Positions 41,210 to 50,357 of a stretch of 64,000 nt of DNA are shown piece by piece; the stretch's first letter is position 1; each line of letters begins with the position of its first letter. A model generated the notes under the pieces. The model searched no databases. It was not told the DNA's origin and saw only the letters and a program-made list of their open reading frames with translations. Position numbers and translations under genes: made by a program. The stretch is from JACVRN01 sp036389255 (lineage in GTDB: Bacteria; Acidobacteriota; Blastocatellia; Pyrinomonadales; Pyrinomonadaceae): positions 248,001 through 312,000 of the forward strand of contig DASVQI010000036.1 in assembly GCA_036389255.1 (NCBI GenBank). The letters run 5' to 3'.

Positions 41210-44200
41210 TCAAAATCGTTTGCGGAAACGAATCTCAAAACTGAAGTTGTCGTTGCGAGAGCTGAAACCGTTGGCGGAGCCCTGCTCGTACTGGGCCACG
41301 AAAGAGAGCCTGTCCGAGACTCTGTACTCGACGGCTATGACCTGATTCTGATCCGAGGTCACGTTGGTCGAATAGGTGACCGACAGCTCTCTGCTAATCG
41401 GCTGCGTCACTCTGAGTCGGGCCGTGGGGCTCGCGCCGCCTCTTCCCGCCACCAACGGGTCAAGCTCAAGGCTCAGGCCGTAAAGCTTGCTGGTGGCGCG
41501 CCTCAGAGGCTCGTTGATAATCGTGTTCGCAAGCAGGCTCGCAGCCGTGCCTACGCCGCTCTGCGCCAGAACGGAAGTGCCTGTGCCTTCCTGCGAAAGC
41601 TCGCCCGTCAAGATAAGCGCGACCACGTCAACCTGCGGCAGCGCCGGGTCACTTCTCACCGTGGCCGAAGGCTGCGAGAGCGGCCCTGTCAAATCCGCTA
41701 TCACTCTATAACCGCGAACCTCCGCCTCCGCCTGAATGTTCAGAATCGGGTCTGCATCGCGCTGCGCCGGAAGGTCTATGAAGCCGCGCGTCACCTCGTA
41801 GCGCTGGCGGCGGAAGTTGAGCGTGCCGCGCGAAGCCGAGATGCGTCCAGCCACAATCGGGTCTTCGACCGCGCCCGTCACTCTGAGCGAGACGGAGCCT
41901 ACTACGTCTGCTAGGTTGTTGCGCACGACCAGAGCATCGCGCCCTTCAATTCTCAAATCCAACTGCGTAGTGGCGGCGAGCGCCCCGTCGCCTCCGCCTT
42001 CAGTCAGGGACGCCTCGCGGCGCTGGTTGATTAAATCAGCGATGTCTATGTCTTCCGTGTACTCTGCGCGGCGCAGGGTGACAGGGCCGGAGATGAAGGT
42101 CGTAATCACGCCCGAATTGGCCGCGCGCGAGCCGTTTATCTCAAGGTCTGCGTCGGCCGTCGTCCTGAAGCCCTCGGGATACGGCACAGTCACTTGGTCG
42201 CCGTGCACGCTGAAGCGGAAGCGCGAAGGCATGTAGCCCGCAAGCTGCGCGCCGCCAGTGATGCTGACGCGGCCTCCGCCGAGCGTTCCCGTCAGAGAGC
42301 TTATCTGGGCAAAGTTGGAGTTGAAGATGACCCGGCCCTCTATGTTGGACATCTGTAGGCGCTGGTCTGTGATGAGCGCCGAGAGAGACGCGCCCGCGAC
42401 CGATGCCGTGCCGTTCAGTCGCGGCTCTTCAAAGGTTCCCCCGACCTGCACGCGAACGTCCGCAGTCCCCGCTAGGAAGAAGTCGGGCGAAAGGCCGTTC
42501 AGGACGCGAAGGTTAAGCTGGCCGTTGACGGAGAGGTTCTGGCGGCCTCCGGGGCCTACGGCGAGCGTGCCGCCGAATAGCACGTTCGTCCCGGTGCCTG
42601 TGAACTGCGTCCGCTCGAAAAAGATTTCGTCGCCTGAGAACTGAACCAGAAGCGGCGAGACGGCTGAGAGCTGAACGTCCTCCACCTGAACCATCAGGTT
42701 CGTGAAGCTGGCCGTGCCCCGCAGTCCTCTAAAAGAGAACGCTCCTTCATCCTCATCAAACAGGTTGCCTTCCGCGCTCAGTCGGCCCGTGGCGCGGCCA
42801 GCCACAGTGACGTTCGTGCCCGGCGGCAGGAGCGCCGCGAACAGCCCCGTCAAATCCGCGTTGTCAAAGTTAGTCTCAATCTTCGCCGGAAGCAGCCGGT
42901 TGCTCAAATCCACGCTCGCCGTGATGACCTGCGGCTGTCCAAGGATTCCCGTCCTCAGACTCAGATTGAACAGCCGGTTCTCCGTGCGCCCCACGAGCGA
43001 AAGCTCTCCGGCCTCGCGCCCGTTGATGGTGACGTTCTGGCCCTTGCCGTCAATCGTTACCTGATAGGTGGAAAAGTCCGTGAAGATTCCAGTGGCTCGC
43101 GCGTTGATGTCGGCAGTCCCGGTCAACTTCGGCACGCCGCCCGTCCTTCCGGCAAACGCGGAAAGGCGGCTAAGCTGAATGGCTGTGCCGTTGGCAGTGA
43201 GGTCGAACTCCCTTGTGCGCGTGTCGTAGTTGCCGTTGGCTACAATCGTCCCGGCGTCAAAGCGCGCGTCCACGCGGCTCAGGTTCACCTTTGAGCCTGC
43301 GAAGGTGGCCTGCGCCACTATGGAATCAAAATGCTCGCCGCTCACGTAGCCCGGCCCTACGCGCAGGTTGGCTTCGCCGGTCATAGCGTCCGGGAAGCCT
43401 GCGATTCTTATGCGGCCCGAAACGTCCGCCTCTAGGCTGCTGAGCTGCGAAGGCGTGGCAGGAGTCCCCGCGATACTGCTGCCGCCGGACTGGAAAGCCG
43501 CGAGCAGGTTGCCCGCGTTGGCCCGGTCGAGCGTGGCATCAATGGAGATGTTGTTCTGGCCTTCGCGCGGCGCGTTCAAAGTGAACTGAAGACCGCCGCC
43601 GTCACGCTCTACAAGCCTGCCTTCGGTGACGTTTATCTCGGTCGGCGTCATGTTGAGCGCGGCTGTGAGCGTGCCCAGAGTTCGCCCGTTGACAATCAGA
43701 GTTTCGAGCGATGCGCGCCCCTCCACGCTCGGGTTATCGAGCCGCCCGCGCACAGTCCCGTTAAAGGTGAGCCGCCCGTCGAGCGCCACGTTGTAGGTGT
43801 TGAGCTGCTCTTCGAGCGTAGGCAGCAGGCCCGTTGATGCTATGACGCTTTGAAGCTCCGCCGCGTCGGACGAGTTGAGGTCGAGCGCTAAATCGGATTC
43901 GTCGCGCGCGAATGAAAAGCGGCCCCGCGCGTTTATCTCTGAAGACTGCGTGCGAAGGTTTGCGCTCTCTATCTGGAAGAGCCCGCTCGCGGCGTTGAGC
44001 GCGATTGTGCCGGTCAGTGGGTTCGTCCCCGTGGCGGCTGTGCCGGTTTCGCCCGTAAAGTCCGCGCGAAGATTTCCCGTAGCAGTGTTCTTGATGTCCG
44101 TGCCGCGAAACGTGAGGTCGGCCGTGCCCGTAGCCTTGCCTGAAACGGGGACGTTCCGCTTGGCCGTGAGCGCGAGTAGCTGGTTCACGTCCAAGTCGCT

Positions 44201-46189
44201 GAAGGTGGCCGTGACGCGGGACGCGCCGCGAGCCGTGTTGATGACGGCATTACCGCTCGCGCTTCCATTCAGAACCTGCGCGTTGAAGTTACGCAGCTCC
44301 ACCTGATTGTTGGAGGCCGTCAAGGCCGCGCGAGCCGCGCCCAACTGGACGCTTGCCAGCACGCCGCCGCCAAGACTTAAATCCGCGCTCGCTCTGTAAC
44401 GGCCCGAAGGCTCAAGCACGAAAACGGGGCGGGCCAGCCGCACGTCACGAATCGTGCCGCCCTCAAAATCTTTACTCGAAGCCACCTGAACGTTTCCCGC
44501 GTTGATGTCGCCGCTAGTGCCTTCGACGCGCCCGCCGCGAATTGAGAGACGAACTCCGGCTATGTTGAGGCTTCCGATGGTTGCGCCGGAAGCGCGCACG
44601 CCGCCTATGCGCAACTGGCTCACGGCGACGTTCATGGAGCCGTCTCTGTCAACTACGTCCACGCCGTTTGCCGTGAGGCCCTGAATCTGCGCGCCCTGCG
44701 CGTTGACCGTGCCCGCCTGAACAGTTCCGGCCGTGGCGGTCGTCACGCCGTTCTCGCTGCGCACGCGAACGTCCGAAGCCTGCGCTCCGTTTATGCGCGC
44801 ATCACTGGTGTTGATGCTGCCTGCCGATGCGCGGGCCGCTCTAGCCGTCAGGACGCCTTCGCGCATCTCAGCGACGGTGTCGCTCAATATCAGTCCGGCG
44901 ATTGAAGTGCCTTGATAACGCGCGGCTGCTGCGCGCAAATCACCAAGCCAGCGAAAGTCCGTGCCAGTGCCTACGACTCCGCCAGCCACCTGAACCGTGT
45001 TCAACTGAAAATCGCCAGCCGTCAAAAGCTCTGCGACCGCCCGGCCCTGCACGTCGTAGGCTGAGCCTTCGCCCGTTCCCTTGGCGGTAAGCTGGAGCGA
45101 CTGCACGCGCACGCCGTCGGCAGCCATGGCGTCCGATTTAATCTCGCCCTCAACGGTGTAGCGAGAGCCTTCGCCGTTGATTGTGCCCGCGAAGTTGCCC
45201 ACGCCGCGAAGCGCCGTGTCGGGCTGGAGTATGTCCGAGGCTTGCGTCAAATCAACCGTCGAAGTGACCTGCAAGTTGTAGCGCAGGTTGCGCCAGTCAT
45301 CCATCACGCCCGTCATGCGCGCCTCGGCCAGAGGCGAGCGCAGAATAAGCTCCTGAATCTCCGCGCGGGTCTGGTTGACGCGCGCTCGCGCAGAGATGTC
45401 TATGTTGTTGACGGGCCGCCCGTCGTAGACGAAGGTCGAGTTGGTGACGGATAAGTTGACCGTGTTCATCCAGCTTTCGGCCGGAGCGTTCAGGTCATCG
45501 GGCTGAATCGTCGCCACCAGATTGCGCGCCTCGCCCGAAATGTCGTGCCGCTCGTCGCCGTAGTGAACGACGCCGTTGTTAATCTGAATCTGAGCCGTCG
45601 AGTAAGAGAAGAGAATGCGCCGGTTCGGGTCGGGAGGCGGCAACTTTAAGTTGCCAAAGTTCGAGTTGCCCTGCTCATCGAATCTGACCCAGACCTCGAC
45701 GCCGTCTATCGTCAGCTTTCTCAGGTTGATGTTGCGGCGCAGGTTCAGGGCATACAGGTCTTCTATGCGAACTTCGGCCGTGAGCTTATCAATCCTGCCG
45801 AGGCGCTCGTTCGTCGTCGCGTCATAAAGCTCAACGTCATTCATCACGACGTTGCGAGTGCCCGAAGTGTGAAACTCTTTAATCTCTGCGCGGATGCCGT
45901 ACTGGGCGAAGGTGTCTTTAATCTGCCGCGCTATGTAGCGGTCAACGTAGCCGGTTCTGTAAGCCAGAAAGGCTATCAGAATCAGTCCGACGGCTATGAC
46001 GGCGAGCGAGATTGTCAGGATGACGGCGTTGCGGCGAGTCACCCATCGCCGCCTTCGTGCCTGCGGCGTGACGGGCGCGGGTTCGCCCGCCTCCGCCTCT
46101 GCTATGGGCTCGGCTGCCGGAGTTAGAGGCTCATCCCCTTCCGGGGGACGACCTTCACGGGGCGCGTCGTTGCGATCATCAACTGGCAT
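41210..46189 (-). CDS. tamB: TamB-like translocation and assembly module protein
   Basis: Very large (1659 residues) AsmA/TamB-type bridge across the periplasm, thought to carry lipids or help autotransporter/outer-membrane protein insertion. One N-terminal membrane helix (about 51-73) is followed by a long repetitive beta domain (many INA/GTI/NLR strands) and the C-terminal DUF490/TamB domain (about 1270-1659). It heads a minus-strand run with the Omp85 partner next. No Shine-Dalgarno is apparent before ATG 46189. Confidence 0.92.
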   Translation of the reverse strand: MPVDDRNDAPREGRPPEGDEPLTPAAEPIAEAEAGEPAPVTPQARRRRWVTRRNAVILTISLAVIAVGLILIAFLAYRTGYVDRYIARQIKDTFAQYGIRAEIKEFHTSGTRNVVMNDVELYDATTNERLGRIDKLTAEVRIEDLYALNLRRNINLRKLTIDGVEVWVRFDEQGNSNFGNLKLPPPDPNRRILFSYSTAQIQINNGVVHYGDERHDISGEARNLVATIQPDDLNAPAESWMNTVNLSVTNSTFVYDGRPVNNIDISARARVNQTRAEIQELILRSPLAEARMTGVMDDWRNLRYNLQVTSTVDLTQASDILQPDTALRGVGNFAGTINGEGSRYTVEGEIKSDAMAADGVRVQSLQLTAKGTGEGSAYDVQGRAVAELLTAGDFQLNTVQVAGGVVGTGTDFRWLGDLRAAAARYQGTSIAGLILSDTVAEMREGVLTARAARASAGSINTSDARINGAQASDVRVRSENGVTTATAGTVQAGTVNAQGAQIQGLTANGVDVVDRDGSMNVAVSQLRIGGVRASGATIGSLNIAGVRLSIRGGRVEGTSGDINAGNVQVASSKDFEGGTIRDVRLARPVFVLEPSGRYRASADLSLGGGVLASVQLGAARAALTASNNQVELRNFNAQVLNGSASGNAVINTARGASRVTATFSDLDVNQLLALTAKRNVPVSGKATGTADLTFRGTDIKNTATGNLRADFTGETGTAATGTNPLTGTIALNAASGLFQIESANLRTQSSEINARGRFSFARDESDLALDLNSSDAAELQSVIASTGLLPTLEEQLNTYNVALDGRLTFNGTVRGRLDNPSVEGRASLETLIVNGRTLGTLTAALNMTPTEINVTEGRLVERDGGGLQFTLNAPREGQNNISIDATLDRANAGNLLAAFQSGGSSIAGTPATPSQLSSLEADVSGRIRIAGFPDAMTGEANLRVGPGYVSGEHFDSIVAQATFAGSKVNLSRVDARFDAGTIVANGNYDTRTREFDLTANGTAIQLSRLSAFAGRTGGVPKLTGTADINARATGIFTDFSTYQVTIDGKGQNVTINGREAGELSLVGRTENRLFNLSLRTGILGQPQVITASVDLSNRLLPAKIETNFDNADLTGLFAALLPPGTNVTVAGRATGRLSAEGNLFDEDEGAFSFRGLRGTASFTNLMVQVEDVQLSAVSPLLVQFSGDEIFFERTQFTGTGTNVLFGGTLAVGPGGRQNLSVNGQLNLRVLNGLSPDFFLAGTADVRVQVGGTFEEPRLNGTASVAGASLSALITDQRLQMSNIEGRVIFNSNFAQISSLTGTLGGGRVSITGGAQLAGYMPSRFRFSVHGDQVTVPYPEGFRTTADADLEINGSRAANSGVITTFISGPVTLRRAEYTEDIDIADLINQRREASLTEGGGDGALAATTQLDLRIEGRDALVVRNNLADVVGSVSLRVTGAVEDPIVAGRISASRGTLNFRRQRYEVTRGFIDLPAQRDADPILNIQAEAEVRGYRVIADLTGPLSQPSATVRSDPALPQVDVVALILTGELSQEGTGTSVLAQSGVGTAASLLANTIINEPLRRATSKLYGLSLELDPLVAGRGGASPTARLRVTQPISRELSVTYSTNVTSDQNQVIAVEYRVSDRLSFVAQYEQGSANGFSSRNDNFSFEIRFRKRF

Positions 46190-46258
46190 AAGAAAGGAGA
46201 TGCGAGACGTGAAACAGGGACGGCTCGCAGGCTCTATGGAATTAACGGGAGAGAAGAA

Positions 46259-46356
46259 CAGTTTTCAGTTTTGAGTTCTCAGTTATCAGCGAGAAGACGC
46301 GGCTTGCTTTTACTGAAAACTTAAAACTGTCTTTGTCACTCGTCACTTGTCACTGT
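46259..46356. repeat. Word-repeat hairpin 15 (CAGTTTT words) plus GTGACAA heptamers
   Basis: CAGTTTTCAGTTTTGAG pairs with ACTGAAAACTTAAAACTG around GAGAAGACGCGGCTTGCTTTT. Next to it, GTCACTCGTCACTTGTCACTG (46336-46355) is a degenerate heptamer run that encodes the C-terminal VTSDE of the ribB fusion gene. Confidence 0.75.
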
Positions 46357-47517
46357 TTTTCTTTCTTCCCCGGCGGGAGAGCCCAAGGGAAGATTACCGA
46401 CAACTTCAAGGTCAAAGCCTTCGAGCGCCGCGACCTTCGGGGGGTGGTTCGTCAGCAGCACTATGCGGCTCAGGCCAAGCTCATGAAGAATCTGCGCGCC
46501 TACGCCGTAATCGCGGCTCGTGCCGTAGCCCGTCTCAAGGCTGGCTTCATGTTGGCTCAGGCCGCGCTCCTGCATCAACTGGTAAGTCCGCAACTGGTGC
46601 ACCAAGTCAAGGTTGTGCTCGCGCTGCCTCAGGTAAAGTACTACGCCGCGACCTGCGGCGGCGATTTTCTCGAGCGCCGTGTGAAGCTGAAAGCCCGTGT
46701 CGCCAACCAGCGAGCCGAACATGGCGAAGGTCACGTTCTCCGTGTGAACACGTACCAGCACGGGCTCCTCGCCTGTAACATCGCCCATGACCATGGCCAC
46801 ATGCACTTCGCCGTTGACTACGTTCTCGAAAGCTATGGCGCGGAAGCGACCGTAAACGGTAGGCATCTCGGTTTCGGCCACGCGCCTGACCAGCACTTCC
46901 TTGCGTATGCGGTAGCGTACAAGCTCTGCCACCGAGATAATCTTCAAATCGTGCTTGGCGGCGAACGCCTCCAGTTCGGGCATGCGAGCCATAGTGCCGT
47001 CCGGGTTCATGATTTCGCAGATGACGCCCGCAGGATAAAGCCCCGCGATGCGTGCCAAATCCACGGAAGCCTCTGTCTGTCCGGGACGCACCAGCACGCC
47101 GCCCTTACGCGCTCGAAGCGGGAAGACGTGGCCGGGACGCGCCAAATCCTGAGGCCGCGTCTTGGGGTCAACGGCAGTCAGGACGGTGGTAGCTCTGTCC
47201 GCCGCCGAGATTCCGGTCGTCACGCCGCGTCTGGCCTCAATCGAGACGGTGAAGGCCGTGCCCAGAAAAGAGGTGTTGTCGGCCACCTGCATCGTCAGGT
47301 GAAGCTCGTCGCAGCGCTCTTCCGTCAGGGGCATGCAGATTAGCCCGCGCGCGTGCGTCGCCATGAAATTGATAATCTCAGGCGTGATTTTCTCTGCGGC
47401 GCAGACTAGGTCGCCCTCATTCTCGCGGTCTTCGTCATCAACGATGATGACCATTCGGCCTTCTCGAATGTCACGGGCGGCCTCTTCGATGGAAGCAAAA
47501 GGCATCTTTGTTTTCAC
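46336..47517 (-). CDS. ribB: RibBX-like fusion: 3,4-dihydroxy-2-butanone 4-phosphate synthase with degenerate GTP cyclohydrolase II domain
   Basis: Makes the four-carbon precursor of riboflavin. The N-terminal RibB domain is complete: DDEDRENEGDL, ARGLICMPL and PGQTEASVDLARIAGL. The C-terminal half aligns end to end with GTP cyclohydrolase II, but all three zinc cysteines are lost (canonical SECLTGDVFGSxxCDCG is TENVTFAMFGSLVGDTG), and the active-site EGRGIGL is REHNLDL. It should therefore lack cyclohydrolase activity, like the RibBX proteins reported from Shewanella. The last seven codons are encoded by a heptamer repeat. 393 residues. Confidence 0.92.
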   Translation of the reverse strand: MKTKMPFASIEEAARDIREGRMVIIVDDEDRENEGDLVCAAEKITPEIINFMATHARGLICMPLTEERCDELHLTMQVADNTSFLGTAFTVSIEARRGVTTGISAADRATTVLTAVDPKTRPQDLARPGHVFPLRARKGGVLVRPGQTEASVDLARIAGLYPAGVICEIMNPDGTMARMPELEAFAAKHDLKIISVAELVRYRIRKEVLVRRVAETEMPTVYGRFRAIAFENVVNGEVHVAMVMGDVTGEEPVLVRVHTENVTFAMFGSLVGDTGFQLHTALEKIAAAGRGVVLYLRQREHNLDLVHQLRTYQLMQERGLSQHEASLETGYGTSRDYGVGAQILHELGLSRIVLLTNHPPKVAALEGFDLEVVGNLPLGSPAGEERKTVTSDE

Positions 47518-47621
47518 TCGACTGTCGGGAGAGTAGCAGTAACGGTTCTATGTTACCCGAAAGCCCTCAATTTTGCGACTCGGAATAATGCGGAGTAGTG
47601 AGACATTTTCAAAAAATTCAT

Positions 47622-47709
47622 CGCCGCAGGCGCAAGGAGACACCGGGGGGCGCAGAGTAAAGATTCAACTCTGTAGCGCGCCCCCCGGCGTCTCCCTGCG
47701 CCTGCGGCG
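47622..47709. repeat. Long GC-rich hairpin 16
   Basis: CGCCGCAGGCGCA, GGAGAC and CCGGGGGGCGC on the left pair with GCGCCCCCCGG, GTCTCC and TGCGCCTGCGGCG on the right, a stem of about 32 bp with three mismatches. The centre AGAGTAAAGATTCAACTCT folds as a second stem. It starts 105 bases upstream of the ribB fusion gene. Confidence 0.92.
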
Positions 47710-47722
47710 GTGAACGACGCGT

Positions 47723-48619
47723 TTAAGTTTTCTTCGGGAGCGGGTTGAGGACTTCCATGACGAGCTTCCAGTGGCCGTCCGATTGTCTCTTCCAGATGTG
47801 AACGTAGTAGCCGTTTTCGTTCCCGTTGCCGTCCGCCGCTCTCAAATCATAAGCGCCGTAGGTATAGGCCAAATCAAGCGAGCGCGAGATGTCCGAGCTT
47901 TCCGGCTGCCAGCTAAGCTTTCCGGTCATGGCTTCGAGGGCGCTCTGTGCAGCCTGCCTGCCTATGAATGGAAACTTGCCTTCGTGCAGGAGCCGCACGT
48001 CGTCGGCCATGTATGAGAGATAAGCCTTGAGCGTTCCCTTATCCACAGAAGCCTTAGAGAATTCGCGCTCCATCTCAAGGATGCTGCTGCGGCCTGCCTG
48101 CATATCCGTTTCAGAAGCGTTCTTCGCGGCTTTTGATTTGACGTTAGAGAAGGAGAGCGGCTGCGCGGAGGCGGGCTGCGGGTTGCTGATGCCTAAGTCC
48201 AGCGCAAACTTGAAGGAGCCGTCCGGCTGCTTTTTCCAGATGGTCATGAAGTTGCCGAAAGCGGCGGGCTTGCTACCGGCCCCGTCTGGACGGAACTCCC
48301 ACGGCCCCATGTCGTAGCCCATGTCGCCCGCAGCAGAGATGTCCGCGTAGCTTGGCTCCCAAGAGAGAAGACCGGGGCGCTTCGGTCTTGGCTCCCAGCT
48401 CTTTTTACCGTTAACCGGGCCGGGAGCGAAGACTATGCTGTCGTCAGCCATGAAGGCCAGAAATGCGTCACGCGTGCCCCGCTCGGCAGCCGCGCGTGAG
48501 AAAGCACGCTCGGTTGCGACCAGCGCATTCAGGTCTGTGGAGCGCGCGGCCCTTTGTTGCAAAGGAAACGCCGAAGCGGCTGTGCAGAGGATGAGCAGAA
48601 GGGGAAGAGCTTTCTTCAT
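47723..48619 (-). CDS. Secreted protein with two DUF4440 (SnoaL/NTF2-like) domains
   Basis: Periplasmic or secreted protein of unknown function. ATG 48619 has GAGGAAT upstream and starts a signal peptide (KKALPLLLILCTAASA). Two tandem domains of the NTF2/DUF4440 fold follow, with matching blocks: ERAFSRAAAERGTRDAFLAF...DLGYDMG-like and MEREFSKASVDKGTLKAYLSY...LDLAYTYG. Each is an alpha-beta barrel half that usually binds a small ligand. It probably arose by duplication. Confidence 0.83.
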   Translation of the reverse strand: MKKALPLLLILCTAASAFPLQQRAARSTDLNALVATERAFSRAAAERGTRDAFLAFMADDSIVFAPGPVNGKKSWEPRPKRPGLLSWEPSYADISAAGDMGYDMGPWEFRPDGAGSKPAAFGNFMTIWKKQPDGSFKFALDLGISNPQPASAQPLSFSNVKSKAAKNASETDMQAGRSSILEMEREFSKASVDKGTLKAYLSYMADDVRLLHEGKFPFIGRQAAQSALEAMTGKLSWQPESSDISRSLDLAYTYGAYDLRAADGNGNENGYYVHIWKRQSDGHWKLVMEVLNPLPKKT

Positions 48620-48823
48620 TCTTGTATTCCTCACGAGAAAATGTAATGGCCCAAGCTCACGCGGCAATCACACGAAGGCTTAAGTCCGAAGTCCGTTCGG
48701 ATGATATCCATTTTAGTAGATGCGCGGTCGTTCGCGCGCTCTCAGTGTGTGGCGAGCGTAAGATTCATCGCGCGTGCCGGATAGTTGTCCGAAGGTGAGG
48801 TTGTATCAGGATGATAAAGGTTA

Positions 48824-49480
48824 TTATTCGTAACCCAGCTCGGCCAGCCTCTCAAGGGTGAGCTTTGAAGCGCTCTCGGCCTGTGTCTCGCTGCGCGCAG
48901 TCAAAATCCGCTCGACGTACTTGGCTATGATGTCCGCCTCAAGATTGACTTCCATGCCCGACCGCAGGTGCGACAGGTTCGTCACGGCCCATGTCTTTGG
49001 AATAACGGCTATCTCGAAATACTCTTTGGTCAAAGCGGCGACCGTCAGGCTGATGCCTTCGACCGCGACCGAGCCCTTGAAGACAAGATAGCGCGCCATC
49101 TCGCGCGGGTAACTGATGCGAACAGTCCATGAGCCGCCGTGCTCGGTGGCCGACAGAAAGCGCCCGCGAGCATCCACGTGGCCCTGAACAAGGTGTCCGC
49201 CCAGCCGCGTGGCTGGCGTGACGGCGCGCTCAAGATTGACGGGAGAGCCTGCGCGCAACTGAGCGAGCGTAGAGCGCTGCAAGGTTTCTGCCGAGCCGTC
49301 AGCAGCGAACGAGTCCGGCCTGACATCAATCGCCGTCAGACAGACGCCGTTGACCGAGATTGAGTCGCCTTCGTTCGTGCCGATTGTGACCGTGCGCGCT
49401 TCTATGACAAGACGCGCGCCCTCGCCACGCTTCTCCACGCTTCGCACGCTGCCAAGCTCTTCTATGATGCCCGTGAACAT
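48824..49480 (-). CDS. ribE: Riboflavin synthase (alpha subunit)
   Basis: Dismutates two lumazines to riboflavin in the last step. The family's duplicated barrel is visible: MFTGIIEELG with GDSISVNGVCLTA in the first half, and HLVQGHVDARGRF with GSVAVEGISLTV in the second. 218 residues. No FMN riboswitch is evident upstream, and ribH and ribD are not in the window; the ribB fusion lies 1.3 kb downstream on the same strand. Confidence 0.94.
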   Translation of the reverse strand: MFTGIIEELGSVRSVEKRGEGARLVIEARTVTIGTNEGDSISVNGVCLTAIDVRPDSFAADGSAETLQRSTLAQLRAGSPVNLERAVTPATRLGGHLVQGHVDARGRFLSATEHGGSWTVRISYPREMARYLVFKGSVAVEGISLTVAALTKEYFEIAVIPKTWAVTNLSHLRSGMEVNLEADIIAKYVERILTARSETQAESASKLTLERLAELGYE

Positions 49481-49866
49481 GAACGTAACTTACTAAATCC
49501 GCGAAGAAATTAACAGAGACGGACAAGATGGGTCGTGTCCTAATTTGAAAAACTCTCTGCGCTTTCCTCTGCGGTAAGCCTTGCCTGAAGATTTCTGCCA
49601 CAAGAGTCCTATACATAGAACAAGGTCGCCCGTGACCGCTCTCCCAAGCTACACACAGACGACCCTGCCCCTGACCGCACAGACAAGCACCTCATCATTA
49701 CAGGCTGTACGGCCAAAAGGGGGAGTGAGCAGCGCCATCTCCTCGCTTCCTCTTTTCAATCTTTAGCTAATCAAGTCCTCTTTGCTATCATCAGAGAGTT
49801 CTAGTCTTTGAAAATTAGGGCAACGGCCTATGCGCTGCTTCCACCTCAACTTTGAGTAATGAGCAT
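49481..49866. other. Intergenic space between ribE and the XRE gene
   Basis: No gene is supported here. Composition is less GC-rich than the genes. I looked for an FMN riboswitch on the minus strand and found no match to its conserved core. Confidence 0.5.
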
Positions 49867-49900
49867 CGCCGTTGAGCATGAAAGGTTCATACTCACGGCG
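49867..49900 (+). repeat. Hairpin upstream of the XRE gene
   Basis: CGCCG-T-TGAG-c-ATGAA pairs with TTCAT-a-CTCA-CGGCG around AGG, a stem of 14 bp with a bulge and a mismatch. Confidence 0.6.
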
Positions 49901-49922
49901 AACAAGTTGAGTGGCTGTATTC

Positions 49923-49940
49923 TATTAGCAACTGCTAATA
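49923..49940 (+). promoter_or_regulatory. Palindromic operator candidate of the XRE gene
   Basis: Perfect dyad TATTAGCA-AC-TGCTAATA in an AT-rich patch overlapping a possible -10 (TATAAG, 49939-49944). XRE regulators commonly bind such dyads in their own promoters. Confidence 0.6.
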
Positions 49941-49973
49941 TAAGCAAGAGAAATTTTGTAGAAGTTTGCTTAT

Positions 49974-49989
49974 CAGGAGGGTACTCCTG
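49974..49989 (+). promoter_or_regulatory. Shine-Dalgarno inside a hairpin next to the start codon
   Basis: CAGGAG (49974-49979) pairs with CTCCTG (49984-49989) around GGTA. The Shine-Dalgarno GGAGG is in the stem and ATG 49990 follows directly, so initiation may be limited by the fold. Confidence 0.6.
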
Positions 49990-50271
49990 ATGGGCAACCC
50001 ACGTCGGAAGCCTGAGCGACTTGGCGAAAAGCTACGGCAGATTAGGCTCGCGCTTGAACTTTCTCAGAGTGAGATGCTTAGAAGACTAGAAGCCGAAGAC
50101 TTCATTACGTACCATCAAATTTCGGGATATGAGTCAGGAAACCGCGAACCGCCATTGCAAATTCTCTTACAATACGCTCGCGTGGCGGGTATCTGCATGG
50201 AAATATTAGTAGATGATGAGCTTGAACTACCCTCTAAGCTCCCGAAGAAGCCTAAACATTCCTACCGTTAG
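49990..50271 (+). CDS. XRE-family HTH transcriptional regulator
   Basis: 93-residue single-domain DNA-binding protein. The five-helix XRE fold is clear: LGEKLRQIRLALELSQSEMLRRL, then YHQISGYESGNREPPLQILLQYARVAGICMEILVDDE, ending in a basic tail (KLPKKPKHSYR). ATG 49990 is fixed by GGAGG nine bases upstream. It stands alone, preceded by a dyad operator candidate and a sequestered Shine-Dalgarno, which suggests tight autoregulation. Confidence 0.88.
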   Translation: MGNPRRKPERLGEKLRQIRLALELSQSEMLRRLEAEDFITYHQISGYESGNREPPLQILLQYARVAGICMEILVDDELELPSKLPKKPKHSYR

Positions 50272-50357
50272 AGACTTTTCGGGCAGAAATCCTGTTTGCT
50301 CGAAATGGCATGTAACTTTTGCACTTGTCGGGTAAGGCTTTTGCAGTGAATAGCAAC

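Noticed and set aside
46333..47343. A long plus-strand open frame opposite the riboflavin gene
   Set aside because: It is a shadow of the RibB fusion, whose motifs are unmistakable.
49481..49866. Possible FMN riboswitch upstream of ribE
   Set aside because: I could not find the conserved RFN core on the minus strand here or before the ribB fusion gene.
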